Positions 1 to 7,874 of a DNA stretch of 38,029 nt are shown one piece after another. The stretch comes from Candidatus Daviesbacteria bacterium (GTDB taxonomy: Bacteria > Patescibacteriota > Microgenomatia > Daviesbacterales > UBA10151). Under the pieces are notes generated by a model that ran no database searches, was not told the DNA's origin, and saw only the letters and a program-made list of their open reading frames with translations. The translations under genes were made by a program, and so were the position numbers. Within the stretch, counting starts at the first letter, position 1, and each line of letters starts with the position of its first letter. Location of the stretch: positions 1 through 38,029 of the forward strand of contig JACPZA010000012.1 in assembly GCA_016195715.1 (NCBI GenBank), in the 5' to 3' direction.

Positions 1-99
1 ATATCTTCTTCTTAAATTAAAAAGCAAATTTATAAAAGGGATCAGAAAAAATCCAGTAATAAAAAAAGCTATTAAAACTAAACCTAAAAGTTGAACCAT
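1..99 (-). CDS. mraY: MraY (phospho-MurNAc-pentapeptide transferase), N-terminal fragment running off the window
   Basis: Reverse complement from ATG at 97-99 reads MVQLLGLVLIAFFITGFFLIPFINLLFNLRRRY, open to the window edge. TM helix followed by the PFI..L..L motif typical of MraY N-termini, and position directly after murF. Confidence 0.65.
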   Translation of the reverse strand, partial: MVQLLGLVLIAFFITGFFLIPFINLLFNLRRRY

Positions 100-100
100 T

Positions 101-1306
101 TTAATTTTTCTTTAATTTAGTAATTCTTTTAACTACCTCATCTAACCGGACAGCTCTCGCCCCTTTAACTAGTACTAAATCTCCTTTCGCTAATACTTTT
201 AATAGTTTATTAACTAATTGAGGATTTTGTAAATCAGTTTGAATTCTATCTGGATTAAATCCCAAATTTATTAACTCTTCATATATAAATTTGGTATCTC
301 CGGTTCCTAAAAAAACTAAATCCACTTTATCTTTATAAATTTTTTGAGCAATTTGACGATGCAACTTTTCTGAATAGATACCTAACTCCCTCATCTCGCC
401 TAAAACGACGATTCTACGTCTAGCTGGGAGGTAATTTAACGTTTCAATTGCTTCCTCAATAGCAATAGGAGCACCATTGTATGTATCATCTAAAATTACT
501 GAACCATTAAACCCTTCTAAAACCTCCATTCGATGTTGTGGTGAAGGAATTTTTTCTAAACCAATTTTGACTCTTACTAGTGGTATACCATTACAAATTC
601 CTAAAGCAGCTGCTGCAAGTAGTGGATATACCTGATGAACACCTAGAAGTTTTGAGCGAATTTCAACTCTTTCTACTCCATAGTTTATCTCAAATTGAGT
701 TTGAAAATTAGAAATTTTTATCTTGTCAGCCCAGATGTGGCAGTTGTCTTTATCCGTCCCAAAATAAATAACCTTAGCCTTAGTTTTATCAGCTAATTTT
801 CTAGCAATAGGATCGTCCCAGTTTAAGATTGCCAATCCCTCCTTTGGTAGTTGTTCAACCAGCTTACCTTTCTCCAAAGCAATTTGTTCTAAACCTCCTA
901 AATATTCACTATGGGCATAAAAAATTCTGGTAATAATTGCAGTTGCTGGCTTTACAAAAGTTAACCACAGCTCCATTTCTCCTGGGTATTCGATTCCCAT
1001 CTCTAGAATTACCTTTTTAACTCCAGGTTTAATTCTTAAAATAGTCATTGGTAGATTAAAAATTGGATCTAAATTAATAGTTTTTTTTAAAGTATCTGTG
1101 GTGGCTATTACATTCATTTTTTCTGATAAAACGGTTTTGCAAGCTATTGTCGTAGTTGTTTTTCCAACTGAGCCAGAGATGCCAATAAACATCGATCTTG
1201 GATAAAGTGAGGCATAATTTCGTGACAAAAAAATCCTTAGTTTATGAGCTTGTCTTTTTATGGGATTTATATTTTTCCAAATTGGATGAGCTGAAATATT
1301 AAGCAT
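101..1306 (-). CDS. murF: MurF-type Mur ligase (UDP-MurNAc-tripeptide:D-Ala-D-Ala ligase family), short N-terminus
   Basis: P-loop GISGSVGKTTTT at about residue 41, then DDTYNGAPIAIEEAI and VVLGEMRELG motifs typical of MurF; located between murB-like and mraY. Confidence 0.85.
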   Translation of the reverse strand: MLNISAHPIWKNINPIKRQAHKLRIFLSRNYASLYPRSMFIGISGSVGKTTTTIACKTVLSEKMNVIATTDTLKKTINLDPIFNLPMTILRIKPGVKKVILEMGIEYPGEMELWLTFVKPATAIITRIFYAHSEYLGGLEQIALEKGKLVEQLPKEGLAILNWDDPIARKLADKTKAKVIYFGTDKDNCHIWADKIKISNFQTQFEINYGVERVEIRSKLLGVHQVYPLLAAAALGICNGIPLVRVKIGLEKIPSPQHRMEVLEGFNGSVILDDTYNGAPIAIEEAIETLNYLPARRRIVVLGEMRELGIYSEKLHRQIAQKIYKDKVDLVFLGTGDTKFIYEELINLGFNPDRIQTDLQNPQLVNKLLKVLAKGDLVLVKGARAVRLDEVVKRITKLKKN

Positions 1307-1310
1307 ATCT

Positions 1311-1904
1311 TTAATTATACTTTTCTTTAGCTTTAAATCTAAATACTACAGATAAAACAACCTGATTTTCCCGCCTTAAATCTTCTAAGCCAATATCATG
1401 TAAACTACCATAATTCCAAATTTTAATTTTTTGAGTTCTGCTTCTTAAGGTTAAATCCAAAAAAATAGAACCTCCAATTGTTGATTGAAGTGCACTATAA
1501 CCAGTTACTTCTTCTAAAGAGTTTTTAGCTAAAAATTCATTTAGTTTTCCAATACTTACCCCAGAGTCAACTTCAACTAAAGCCTCAGATACACCAATAC
1601 CGTCTTTACCTACCTTACCCTTTACTCCTGCAATTTTAATATTTGATGAGCGATTTTTTATAACAAGTCCTTTAATCCCTAAATCTGAAATTAAAACCTT
1701 AGTTCCTCCTCCTAATATAAAAAAATTTAAGTTTAGCTCATTTGCTAAATCTAATACTCTAATTAATTCGCGCTGATTTGTGGCAATATAAAAAGCTTCT
1801 GCTGGCCCACCAAGCTTGGAATAGGTGTGAAATGATAGAGGTTCATTTAGTTTTACTCTCTCATCCCCTAAGCTTCTAACAACTAGTCTAAACTTATCAT
1901 CCAT
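1311..1904 (-). CDS. murB: MurB-like FAD-binding protein, FAD domain only
   Basis: LSFHTYSKLGGPAEAFYIATNQRELIRVL...FILGGGTKVLISDLGIKGLVI is MurB N-terminal FAD-binding domain signature; only 197 aa. Confidence 0.8.
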   Translation of the reverse strand: MDDKFRLVVRSLGDERVKLNEPLSFHTYSKLGGPAEAFYIATNQRELIRVLDLANELNLNFFILGGGTKVLISDLGIKGLVIKNRSSNIKIAGVKGKVGKDGIGVSEALVEVDSGVSIGKLNEFLAKNSLEEVTGYSALQSTIGGSIFLDLTLRSRTQKIKIWNYGSLHDIGLEDLRRENQVVLSVVFRFKAKEKYN

Positions 1905-3108
1905 TTAAAATCTTTCTGATAGTATCAGCATCAGACCAAGCAATTTCATTTTTCCCATCTAAGTTCATAGATTTTTCATGTCCTTTGCCAAAAATTGCTA
2001 GAATGTCACCTTTTTTAGCTAATTTTTCAATCGCCATCCTAATCGCTTTTTCTCGATCATTTTCTACAAAAACATCCTCACCTAAGTTACCTCCTGCTTT
2101 CTTAACTCCTTCTAGAATTTGCTTATTAATTTGCTCAACTTCTCCCCTTGGATCAACCGAAGTGATAATTACTTTATCGGCAAGTTTAACCGCAATTTCC
2201 CCCATTAATGCTCTTTTTTGAGTATCTCTATCTCCTTCAGCTCCAATTAGAGCTACTAAATTTCCTTTTTTAAATTTTTGGAGAGTTTTGAGGGCTTGTT
2301 CAAGTCCATTAGGTGTATGCGCAAAATCCACTATAATTTTAATTCCTTTATTATTTTCTATCTCCTCCATCCTTCCTGGCAAAGATTTAAAACTATTTAA
2401 AGTGTCTTTAACTATTTTTGATGGGACTTTCAAATTGATTGAAACAGCTGCGCCAGCTAAAGCATTCAATAAATTATATTCTCCTGGAATTTTTAAGTTC
2501 AAAGGAAATTTAAGTGGATTAAAATCCGAATTTTTGTGTAAACCAAAACTAACAACTTTTCCTTTTGTGAGTTTGGAAAGTCTCTCAAAGTGTTTCTCGT
2601 CTTTATTAATGACAGCTATGTTAACATTTTTAATCAATTTTGCTTTGGTTTTAAAATAATTTTCCCAAGTTTTGTGATAATCTAGATGTTCATGAGTAAT
2701 ATTAGTGATAACCCCAATTTCAAATTTAATTCCTAAAACTCTAAATTGATCCAAGCCATTTGAAGTAACCTCTAAAACTAAATATTTTGATTCAGCTTCT
2801 TTAGCTTTTCTAATATATTTTTGTAAATCAGATGCATTGGGACTTGTGATATGAAAACCGGTATCAAAACTTTCATCTCCAATCATTGCATTTATAGTTG
2901 AGATCATGGAAACTTTTTTGCCAGCATTTTTTAGAATCTGATAAATCATATTCGTGGTGGTAGTTTTTCCATCGGTTCCTGTTACTCCAATAACAATCAT
3001 CCCTTTTGCAGGGAACCCAAATCTTAAGTTAGCAATATTTGCTTTAGGAAAATGCCAAGCATAATTTTTTACTTTTTGTGGCACTAAACTTTTTAACTTT
3101 CTAACCAT
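1897..3108 (-). CDS. murE: MurE-type Mur ligase (UDP-MurNAc-tripeptide synthetase family), short N-terminus
   Basis: GVTGTDGKTTTTNMIYQIL, ITNITHEHLDYHKTWENYFKTKAKL, LPGRMEEI, VDFAHTPNGLEQAL, ITSVDPRGE; an in-frame stop lies just upstream of the ATG. Confidence 0.88.
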   Translation of the reverse strand: MVRKLKSLVPQKVKNYAWHFPKANIANLRFGFPAKGMIVIGVTGTDGKTTTTNMIYQILKNAGKKVSMISTINAMIGDESFDTGFHITSPNASDLQKYIRKAKEAESKYLVLEVTSNGLDQFRVLGIKFEIGVITNITHEHLDYHKTWENYFKTKAKLIKNVNIAVINKDEKHFERLSKLTKGKVVSFGLHKNSDFNPLKFPLNLKIPGEYNLLNALAGAAVSINLKVPSKIVKDTLNSFKSLPGRMEEIENNKGIKIIVDFAHTPNGLEQALKTLQKFKKGNLVALIGAEGDRDTQKRALMGEIAVKLADKVIITSVDPRGEVEQINKQILEGVKKAGGNLGEDVFVENDREKAIRMAIEKLAKKGDILAIFGKGHEKSMNLDGKNEIAWSDADTIRKILNG

Positions 3109-3115
3109 TGGCGAA

Positions 3116-3121
3116 ATTATA
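3116..3121 (-). promoter_or_regulatory. Candidate -10 box TATAAT 7 nt upstream of murE
   Basis: Minus strand TATAAT-TTCGCCA-ATG. Confidence 0.4.
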
Positions 3122-3234
3122 TATTAAACTCCTACTAAACCTTTTTCAGATTATGATTAATTAACTTATTCCTCTGTGCAAAGGTTTGAATATATTATCC
3201 TCCCTAATTCAACAGTTTTAAAGAATGCTGCTTT

Positions 3235-5235
3235 TTAACTTTCTCTTTTGTAGACTCTTGCCTCTATTCCATTAGACACAATTCTGACTTTTCTAAGTTT
3301 TGATAAATCATGATACCTAAGTAGAGCAAAATCATCCTCGTTTCTATCAGGGAATAAACAAACAAGTCCTCTCTCAGCACAGAGAGTTTGAATGTGTCCA
3401 TTTCGACCATCAGAATTATAGATAATAACTGCTCCCTCTTTAGGTAAGTGATAATCATTTTGTTCCATTGTCCAACCATAGTTACCCCTGAATACTACAA
3501 CTCCAGATTTTTCAGTATTATCAGCATCTTCATCTAAAACCGGAAGTTCCATATCCCCAAATCCAATTGATGCTCCAGAATGGATTGGTGTTTCATCAGG
3601 GAACTTTATTTCAGGAGCTTCTTCTACTGCTTTGGTTGGTAATCCTCTTACTTGTACAAAATGAATAGTATGGCCCTCTCCTACAAATTCTGCCTGCACA
3701 TTTCTATCCCAAATTCTTTCAACAGCATAAGTAAGTTGTGCAACCCTAATGGGTAGGTGCGGAGCTACTTTAAATTGATCTGGTCGAAAATGATGTACAG
3801 TTCTAAAAGCATCGTCATTTCTATCAACATCTAAGGCAATAAAAAAATCTAGTTCCTCTCTATTAACAAAATTTCTGCTAGTTCCAGTTACAATTTCCAT
3901 GAGGTTTGGTACCCCAGGAAGTCTTGAGTTTATATATCCCTCTGTAGATTGACCATGCATTGAGAAGCTATGAGGGGAAACAAATCTTTGTATAACAAGC
4001 CCCATCTCTTCTTTATCAATTCCATGTTGTGCTCTGTAGGCTTGAGCTTGGGGACTATCAGTTGATTCGTAAACTCTTGTTACTGCACCCTTAAAATCTT
4101 CAAATGTTGCCCCGCCACGAACTCGTTCTGAGTGATAAATTCCAGCACCCGTAACTGTCTGTCCATCTTCTGAAAATACAGCACTACTTCTTATCATATA
4201 ATCAGCTGGGCTTGGATCTTCGGAGTACCGCCTATCATCATCTTTTAAAGCACTAGCCCAATCAAAATATGGTTGGAGTTGATCATCTATTAGTTTTCCA
4301 TCTCGCCAAGCTCTATATGAATCAACAGGTACAGCTTGAAACTCTGGAACAGCGATTGTTACATCAAATAAGTAACCTTTTCTTAATCTATTTATGTCTT
4401 CTACCAATTCTGAGAATATTATTAAATTCGCAGCTTTTGCACCATATTGAAGACGAAGTTGGTCAAATCGGTCTTTATCTCTTTTTGGTAATTGCTCCAA
4501 TCTTCTTTCAAACGGATATCTTAATATTGCTGCCTGTGCTACATCAATTGCTTCTCCTAAACCAAAACTTCCAGATATACTACTTCCATCCTTTGTATTA
4601 AGTTCAGTAGAAAGGTATGAACGATGTTGAAGATTGCCCCATGTTGGCTCAACCACTTCGTCTCTAGAATGCCCTCTGTGGAATGTAAAAGGAAAGCCAT
4701 TTACATAACCTAAAACTTTTTTTTTAAGAGCTAAACCTTTTCTATATCTTCGTGCCAATTTAGGTTCGCTACGAACATCCTCAGCCATTTTTCTAATTTG
4801 TCTCTCACCATTTCTAATTTGAATTCTTTCATAAGCAGAGTCCGCAAGGGCTTCAGGATTCAATTCTTCTCCCCAGTTAAGCTCTCCAGTTTGGAGATCA
4901 AACCTATGAACAACACTCTCTATTAATTCAAATGAATTACCAATTCCTGCATGAAGCTTTTCAGAATCATCTATAGTTATTCCATGCCTAGCAAAGAACC
5001 CTTGAGGATTTTCTCCTGCATCGTATGTCGAAAATTGTAGCTGCCGTATATGGCTGAAAGGCATGCAAACCAAACCACGTGTTGTAGCCTCGAGGGCTTC
5101 TATTGATGGATCAGCCATTTGAAGATATAAGTTTTTTAATCCAATTGCTCTGAGTCTTTTACTTTTAGGATCTTCTTGAAAAGGATCTAAATCTCTGCCT
5201 AACTGGTATAAAGCTTCTGACTTTTCCTGAATCAT
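3235..5235 (-). CDS. PEP-synthase/PPDK-related protein: unassigned N-terminal region + PPDK_N-like ATP-grasp + phosphohistidine swivelling domain, no PEP-binding barrel
   Basis: GAKAANL...AVPEFQAVPVDSYRAW (PPDK_N start), IRSSAVFSEDG...GAGIYHSE...YRAQHGI...GLVIQRFV, QAEFVGEGHTIHFVQVRGLP (ATP-grasp end), GRNGHIQTLCAERGLVCLFP (His-domain loop). Ends without a PEP-utilizers TIM barrel. Confidence 0.75.
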   Translation of the reverse strand: MIQEKSEALYQLGRDLDPFQEDPKSKRLRAIGLKNLYLQMADPSIEALEATTRGLVCMPFSHIRQLQFSTYDAGENPQGFFARHGITIDDSEKLHAGIGNSFELIESVVHRFDLQTGELNWGEELNPEALADSAYERIQIRNGERQIRKMAEDVRSEPKLARRYRKGLALKKKVLGYVNGFPFTFHRGHSRDEVVEPTWGNLQHRSYLSTELNTKDGSSISGSFGLGEAIDVAQAAILRYPFERRLEQLPKRDKDRFDQLRLQYGAKAANLIIFSELVEDINRLRKGYLFDVTIAVPEFQAVPVDSYRAWRDGKLIDDQLQPYFDWASALKDDDRRYSEDPSPADYMIRSSAVFSEDGQTVTGAGIYHSERVRGGATFEDFKGAVTRVYESTDSPQAQAYRAQHGIDKEEMGLVIQRFVSPHSFSMHGQSTEGYINSRLPGVPNLMEIVTGTSRNFVNREELDFFIALDVDRNDDAFRTVHHFRPDQFKVAPHLPIRVAQLTYAVERIWDRNVQAEFVGEGHTIHFVQVRGLPTKAVEEAPEIKFPDETPIHSGASIGFGDMELPVLDEDADNTEKSGVVVFRGNYGWTMEQNDYHLPKEGAVIIYNSDGRNGHIQTLCAERGLVCLFPDRNEDDFALLRYHDLSKLRKVRIVSNGIEARVYKRES

Positions 5236-5243
5236 AGTTCGAG

Positions 5244-5249
5244 ATTATA
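5244..5249 (-). promoter_or_regulatory. Candidate -10 box TATAAT 8 nt upstream of the PEP-synthase-like ORF
   Basis: Minus strand TATAAT-CTCGAACT-ATG; suggests its own transcription start inside the dcw cluster. Confidence 0.4.
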
Positions 5250-5286
5250 TCAAAATAGAACACCTATTGCTAATTATAGGATTTAC

Positions 5287-6948
5287 TTATTGCTGAGGTG
5301 AAATGCCATAGTAAATAAATAACTCTTTGGCAATATCAAAAAAAGTTGGAGCGGCAGTTTCAGCACCAAAAATAGAAGATTGCGGCTCACGATAACGCAC
5401 TAACATAATAAATTTAGGATCTTTGGCTGGTGCAAAACCTATGAATGAAGCGATTGTTTTATTAGCATCATAATGTCCAGCTACTGGAATTTGAGCAGTT
5501 CCAGTTTTTCCAGCAATAGAAAAATTTGCTAAGCCTGCATTCTTTTTGTAAAATTGCGCTTCCCCCTTATCAACAGCTTTTACCATCATCTCTGTGATAA
5601 CTTGAGCAGTTTCTTTGCTAATTGGATTTCCCACAATCCTGGGTTGTATTGGAAAAGATTTGTTATCATCTTTAATGAGTTTGGCAATATGTGGTTCCAT
5701 TTCTTGTCCACCATTGGCAATTGCTGAAACTGCTTTGATCATTTGCATTGCAGTAACAGCAATTCCTTGACCAAAAGAACTAGTAGCCAAATCAATCTCC
5801 CTCCAGTCATTGAGCGGTCTCATGTTTGGGGAAACTTCATCTTGCAAATCAACATTAGTTAGATTCCCAAAACCATAGTTTTTAATATATTGATACATTT
5901 TATTAACACCTAATTTTTTAGAAACAAATACCATACCGGTATTGTCTGAGTGAACAATTACATCAGTCATAGAAGAATCTGGTTGATATTGGTTATTCCA
6001 GGTGCGAATTGTAAATCCTCCTAAAGAAACAGGACCTGCGCAAATATCACAAATTGCATCAGGAGTGACTAATTTTTCATTAATCGCTGCCGACATAACC
6101 AAAACTTTAAAAGTTGAACCTGGTTCGTAATTATCTGCAATGATTGGGTTTTTGTAATTTTCTTTTGGATATTTACCTGGGTTAATTGGATCATAGCTAG
6201 GATAGGCTGCCATCGCCAAAATGTTGCCAGTTTTTGGATCCATAACAATTGCTGATGCTTCCTTAGCACTATATTTAGCTAGTCCTTGTTTTAGCTTATC
6301 TTCAACGATATGCTGGATAGTTCGATCAATATTTAAAACCAAAGTCTTGCCAGGTTTTGGTTCTCGAACCAAAAAATCTCCAATTAAAATCGGCACTCCT
6401 TGAGCATCTTGCTCTTGCTGCAGTAACCCATCTTTACCTTTAAGTTCTCCATTATAAAATCCCTCTAGTCCAAAGTAACCAGTTTCACTACCGTAAATAT
6501 CCGATCCAACAAATCCTAAAACATGCGCAGAAGATGATCCTTCGGGATAAAATCTAGCTGACCCAGTTTCAAAACCAATCCCTTTTAAATTCTTTTTTTC
6601 AATTTTTAATTTTTCCTCGGAGTTGGCTCTTCTCCCTAAGCTTACCCAAAATAGATCTTTGGAAAGAGTTTGAAAAATATTTTCTTGCAAAGTTTTTTCT
6701 TGACTAACTTTTTCATCTGGTTCAATTACTTCACCTTCATGATCATCCTCCCAAAAAGTTTGAGCTAAAGTTTGAGCTACTTGAGTTTTATCCTGAATAA
6801 TTTTGGGTTGAGCATAAATTAAAAAAACTGGTTGAGTGGAAGCTAGCGTTGTCCCATCTGAAAATAAAATATTTCCTCTTGGTGCTAAAACTTCCTGGGT
6901 GGAGTTTCGTTGTTTTTCAGCTAAAGCAGTTAAAAAATCTGAACGCAA
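5287..6948 (-). CDS. ftsI: FtsI/PBP2-type class B penicillin-binding protein (transpeptidase); true 5' end probably at 7027 after an apparent frameshift
   Basis: EPGSTFKVL (SxxK), HSDNTGM (SxN), AGKTGTAQ (KTG), dimerisation region LGFVGSDIYGSETGYFGLEGFYNGELKGKDG. The open frame as given begins at a TTG inside the expected post-TM segment. Confidence 0.92.
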   Translation of the reverse strand: MRSDFLTALAEKQRNSTQEVLAPRGNILFSDGTTLASTQPVFLIYAQPKIIQDKTQVAQTLAQTFWEDDHEGEVIEPDEKVSQEKTLQENIFQTLSKDLFWVSLGRRANSEEKLKIEKKNLKGIGFETGSARFYPEGSSSAHVLGFVGSDIYGSETGYFGLEGFYNGELKGKDGLLQQEQDAQGVPILIGDFLVREPKPGKTLVLNIDRTIQHIVEDKLKQGLAKYSAKEASAIVMDPKTGNILAMAAYPSYDPINPGKYPKENYKNPIIADNYEPGSTFKVLVMSAAINEKLVTPDAICDICAGPVSLGGFTIRTWNNQYQPDSSMTDVIVHSDNTGMVFVSKKLGVNKMYQYIKNYGFGNLTNVDLQDEVSPNMRPLNDWREIDLATSSFGQGIAVTAMQMIKAVSAIANGGQEMEPHIAKLIKDDNKSFPIQPRIVGNPISKETAQVITEMMVKAVDKGEAQFYKKNAGLANFSIAGKTGTAQIPVAGHYDANKTIASFIGFAPAKDPKFIMLVRYREPQSSIFGAETAAPTFFDIAKELFIYYGISPQQ

Positions 6949-7028
6949 TATTTGCCAATACCAAAGTCTAGCTATTACCAGAGTAATTGAAAAAAAAATA
7001 AATAAAGCGCAGGGCCTTAAGACGCATT

Positions 7029-7340
7029 TTAATGATTTAAAGCCAGGTCTGAAGCTTTGAGATATTGAATTTTACTTATGGTATCAAAACCTAATTTCTG
7101 CGCTTGAGAGAAAGTAAAAACCAAAGAAGACTTTTCATCAATTTGATTTTTTAGCTGCTGATTTTGCATTTTTAAATTAATAGCTAATCTTTCTAATTTA
7201 TTAATTTCCTCACCAGAAGTAGATAATCTATTAGCCAGCCAAATTTCTAAAATAATTCCTAAAATCAGCGGCAGACATAAAAAAAGCAAAATTCTTTTCG
7301 AGAAAAAATTAAAACTACTAAATTTGTGGACAGGCGACAT
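7029..7340 (-). CDS. ftsL: FtsL/DivIC-like septum protein (single TM + coiled coil)
   Basis: 103 aa, one N-terminal TM helix then a heptad-like coiled coil and a conserved A.KLGF motif; between mraZ and ftsI. Confidence 0.65.
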   Translation of the reverse strand: MSPVHKFSSFNFFSKRILLFLCLPLILGIILEIWLANRLSTSGEEINKLERLAINLKMQNQQLKNQIDEKSSLVFTFSQAQKLGFDTISKIQYLKASDLALNH

Positions 7341-7343
7341 AAA

Positions 7344-7736
7344 TTAAGATAATTTTTTTGTTAAAATTCCCTTCAGCTTTGTTGGGTTCCAAATTTCAAA
7401 ATGATCTCCAGCTCCGATTAAAACAATTTTTTCTTTAATATTTACCAATCTTAATAAGAAATCTGAGATCACAAACCTACCTTGCTTATCTAACTCACTA
7501 CTTTCTGAGAAGGGGAAAAATTCCCTTCTTAAGGTTCTGCCTTGTTCCAAAGTAATTGGAATTTCCAGTTGTTTTTTTACAAATTCTTGCCAAGATTCAA
7601 TAGAAAATCCCCAAATTCCACCATCAATCCCTTTCATTAAAATTATTTCTGGTTTTTTTAATTCTTTTCTAAATTTTTTTGGTAAAATAATTCGACCTTT
7701 TCCAGAAAAAGTTAAGTTGTATGTGCCCAAAAACAT
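7344..7736 (-). CDS. mraZ: Transcriptional regulator MraZ
   Basis: MFLGTYNLTFSGKGRIILPKKFRKEL...LDKQGRFVISDFLLRLVNIKEKIVLIGAGDHFEIWNP; two SpoVT/AbrB-like MraZ repeats. Confidence 0.95.
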   Translation of the reverse strand: MFLGTYNLTFSGKGRIILPKKFRKELKKPEIILMKGIDGGIWGFSIESWQEFVKKQLEIPITLEQGRTLRREFFPFSESSELDKQGRFVISDFLLRLVNIKEKIVLIGAGDHFEIWNPTKLKGILTKKLS

Positions 7737-7793
7737 AATTTTTGAGCAGGATTTTCACCATCTATATCCATTTTCCACCTTTTAAAATAGTTT

Positions 7794-7799
7794 TGTCAA
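7794..7799 (-). promoter_or_regulatory. Candidate -35 box (TTGACA) of a second mraZ-proximal promoter
   Basis: Exact TTGACA on the minus strand in the mraZ leader, with a weak GAAAAT 18 nt downstream. Confidence 0.35.
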
Positions 7800-7847
7800 T
7801 ATATAGCTTTAATATTTGAAAAATAAAAATCAGTTTTAGAAAATTAC

Positions 7848-7873
7848 ACCATTTCTAACCATTTTAGACCATT
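7848..7873 (-). promoter_or_regulatory. Candidate MraZ operator: three AATGGT boxes at exact 10-bp period
   Basis: Minus strand AATGGT-CTAA-AATGGT-TAGA-AATGGT (plus strand ACCATT at 7848, 7858, 7868), directly downstream of a TATAAT at 7875-7880, upstream of mraZ. Confidence 0.6.
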
Positions 7874-7874
7874 A

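Noticed and set aside
1985-2659. Plus-strand ORFs of 78 and 123 aa antisense to murE
   Set aside because: Shadow ORFs opposite a confidently identified gene; no recognisable protein features.
3109-3234. Possible rho-independent terminator after the PEP-synthase-like gene
   Set aside because: No stable GC-rich stem followed by a U-tract could be found by eye in this gap.
3264-3479. 71-aa minus-strand ORF (and the 4269-4601 plus-strand ORF) inside the PEP-synthase-like gene
   Set aside because: Alternative-frame ORFs over a long coding frame with recognisable domains; low-complexity translations and no independent support.
3235-5235. Annotation as a genuine glycolytic PPDK/PEP synthase
   Set aside because: No PEP/pyruvate-binding TIM barrel after the His domain, and a large unrelated N-terminal region; the reaction cannot be assumed.
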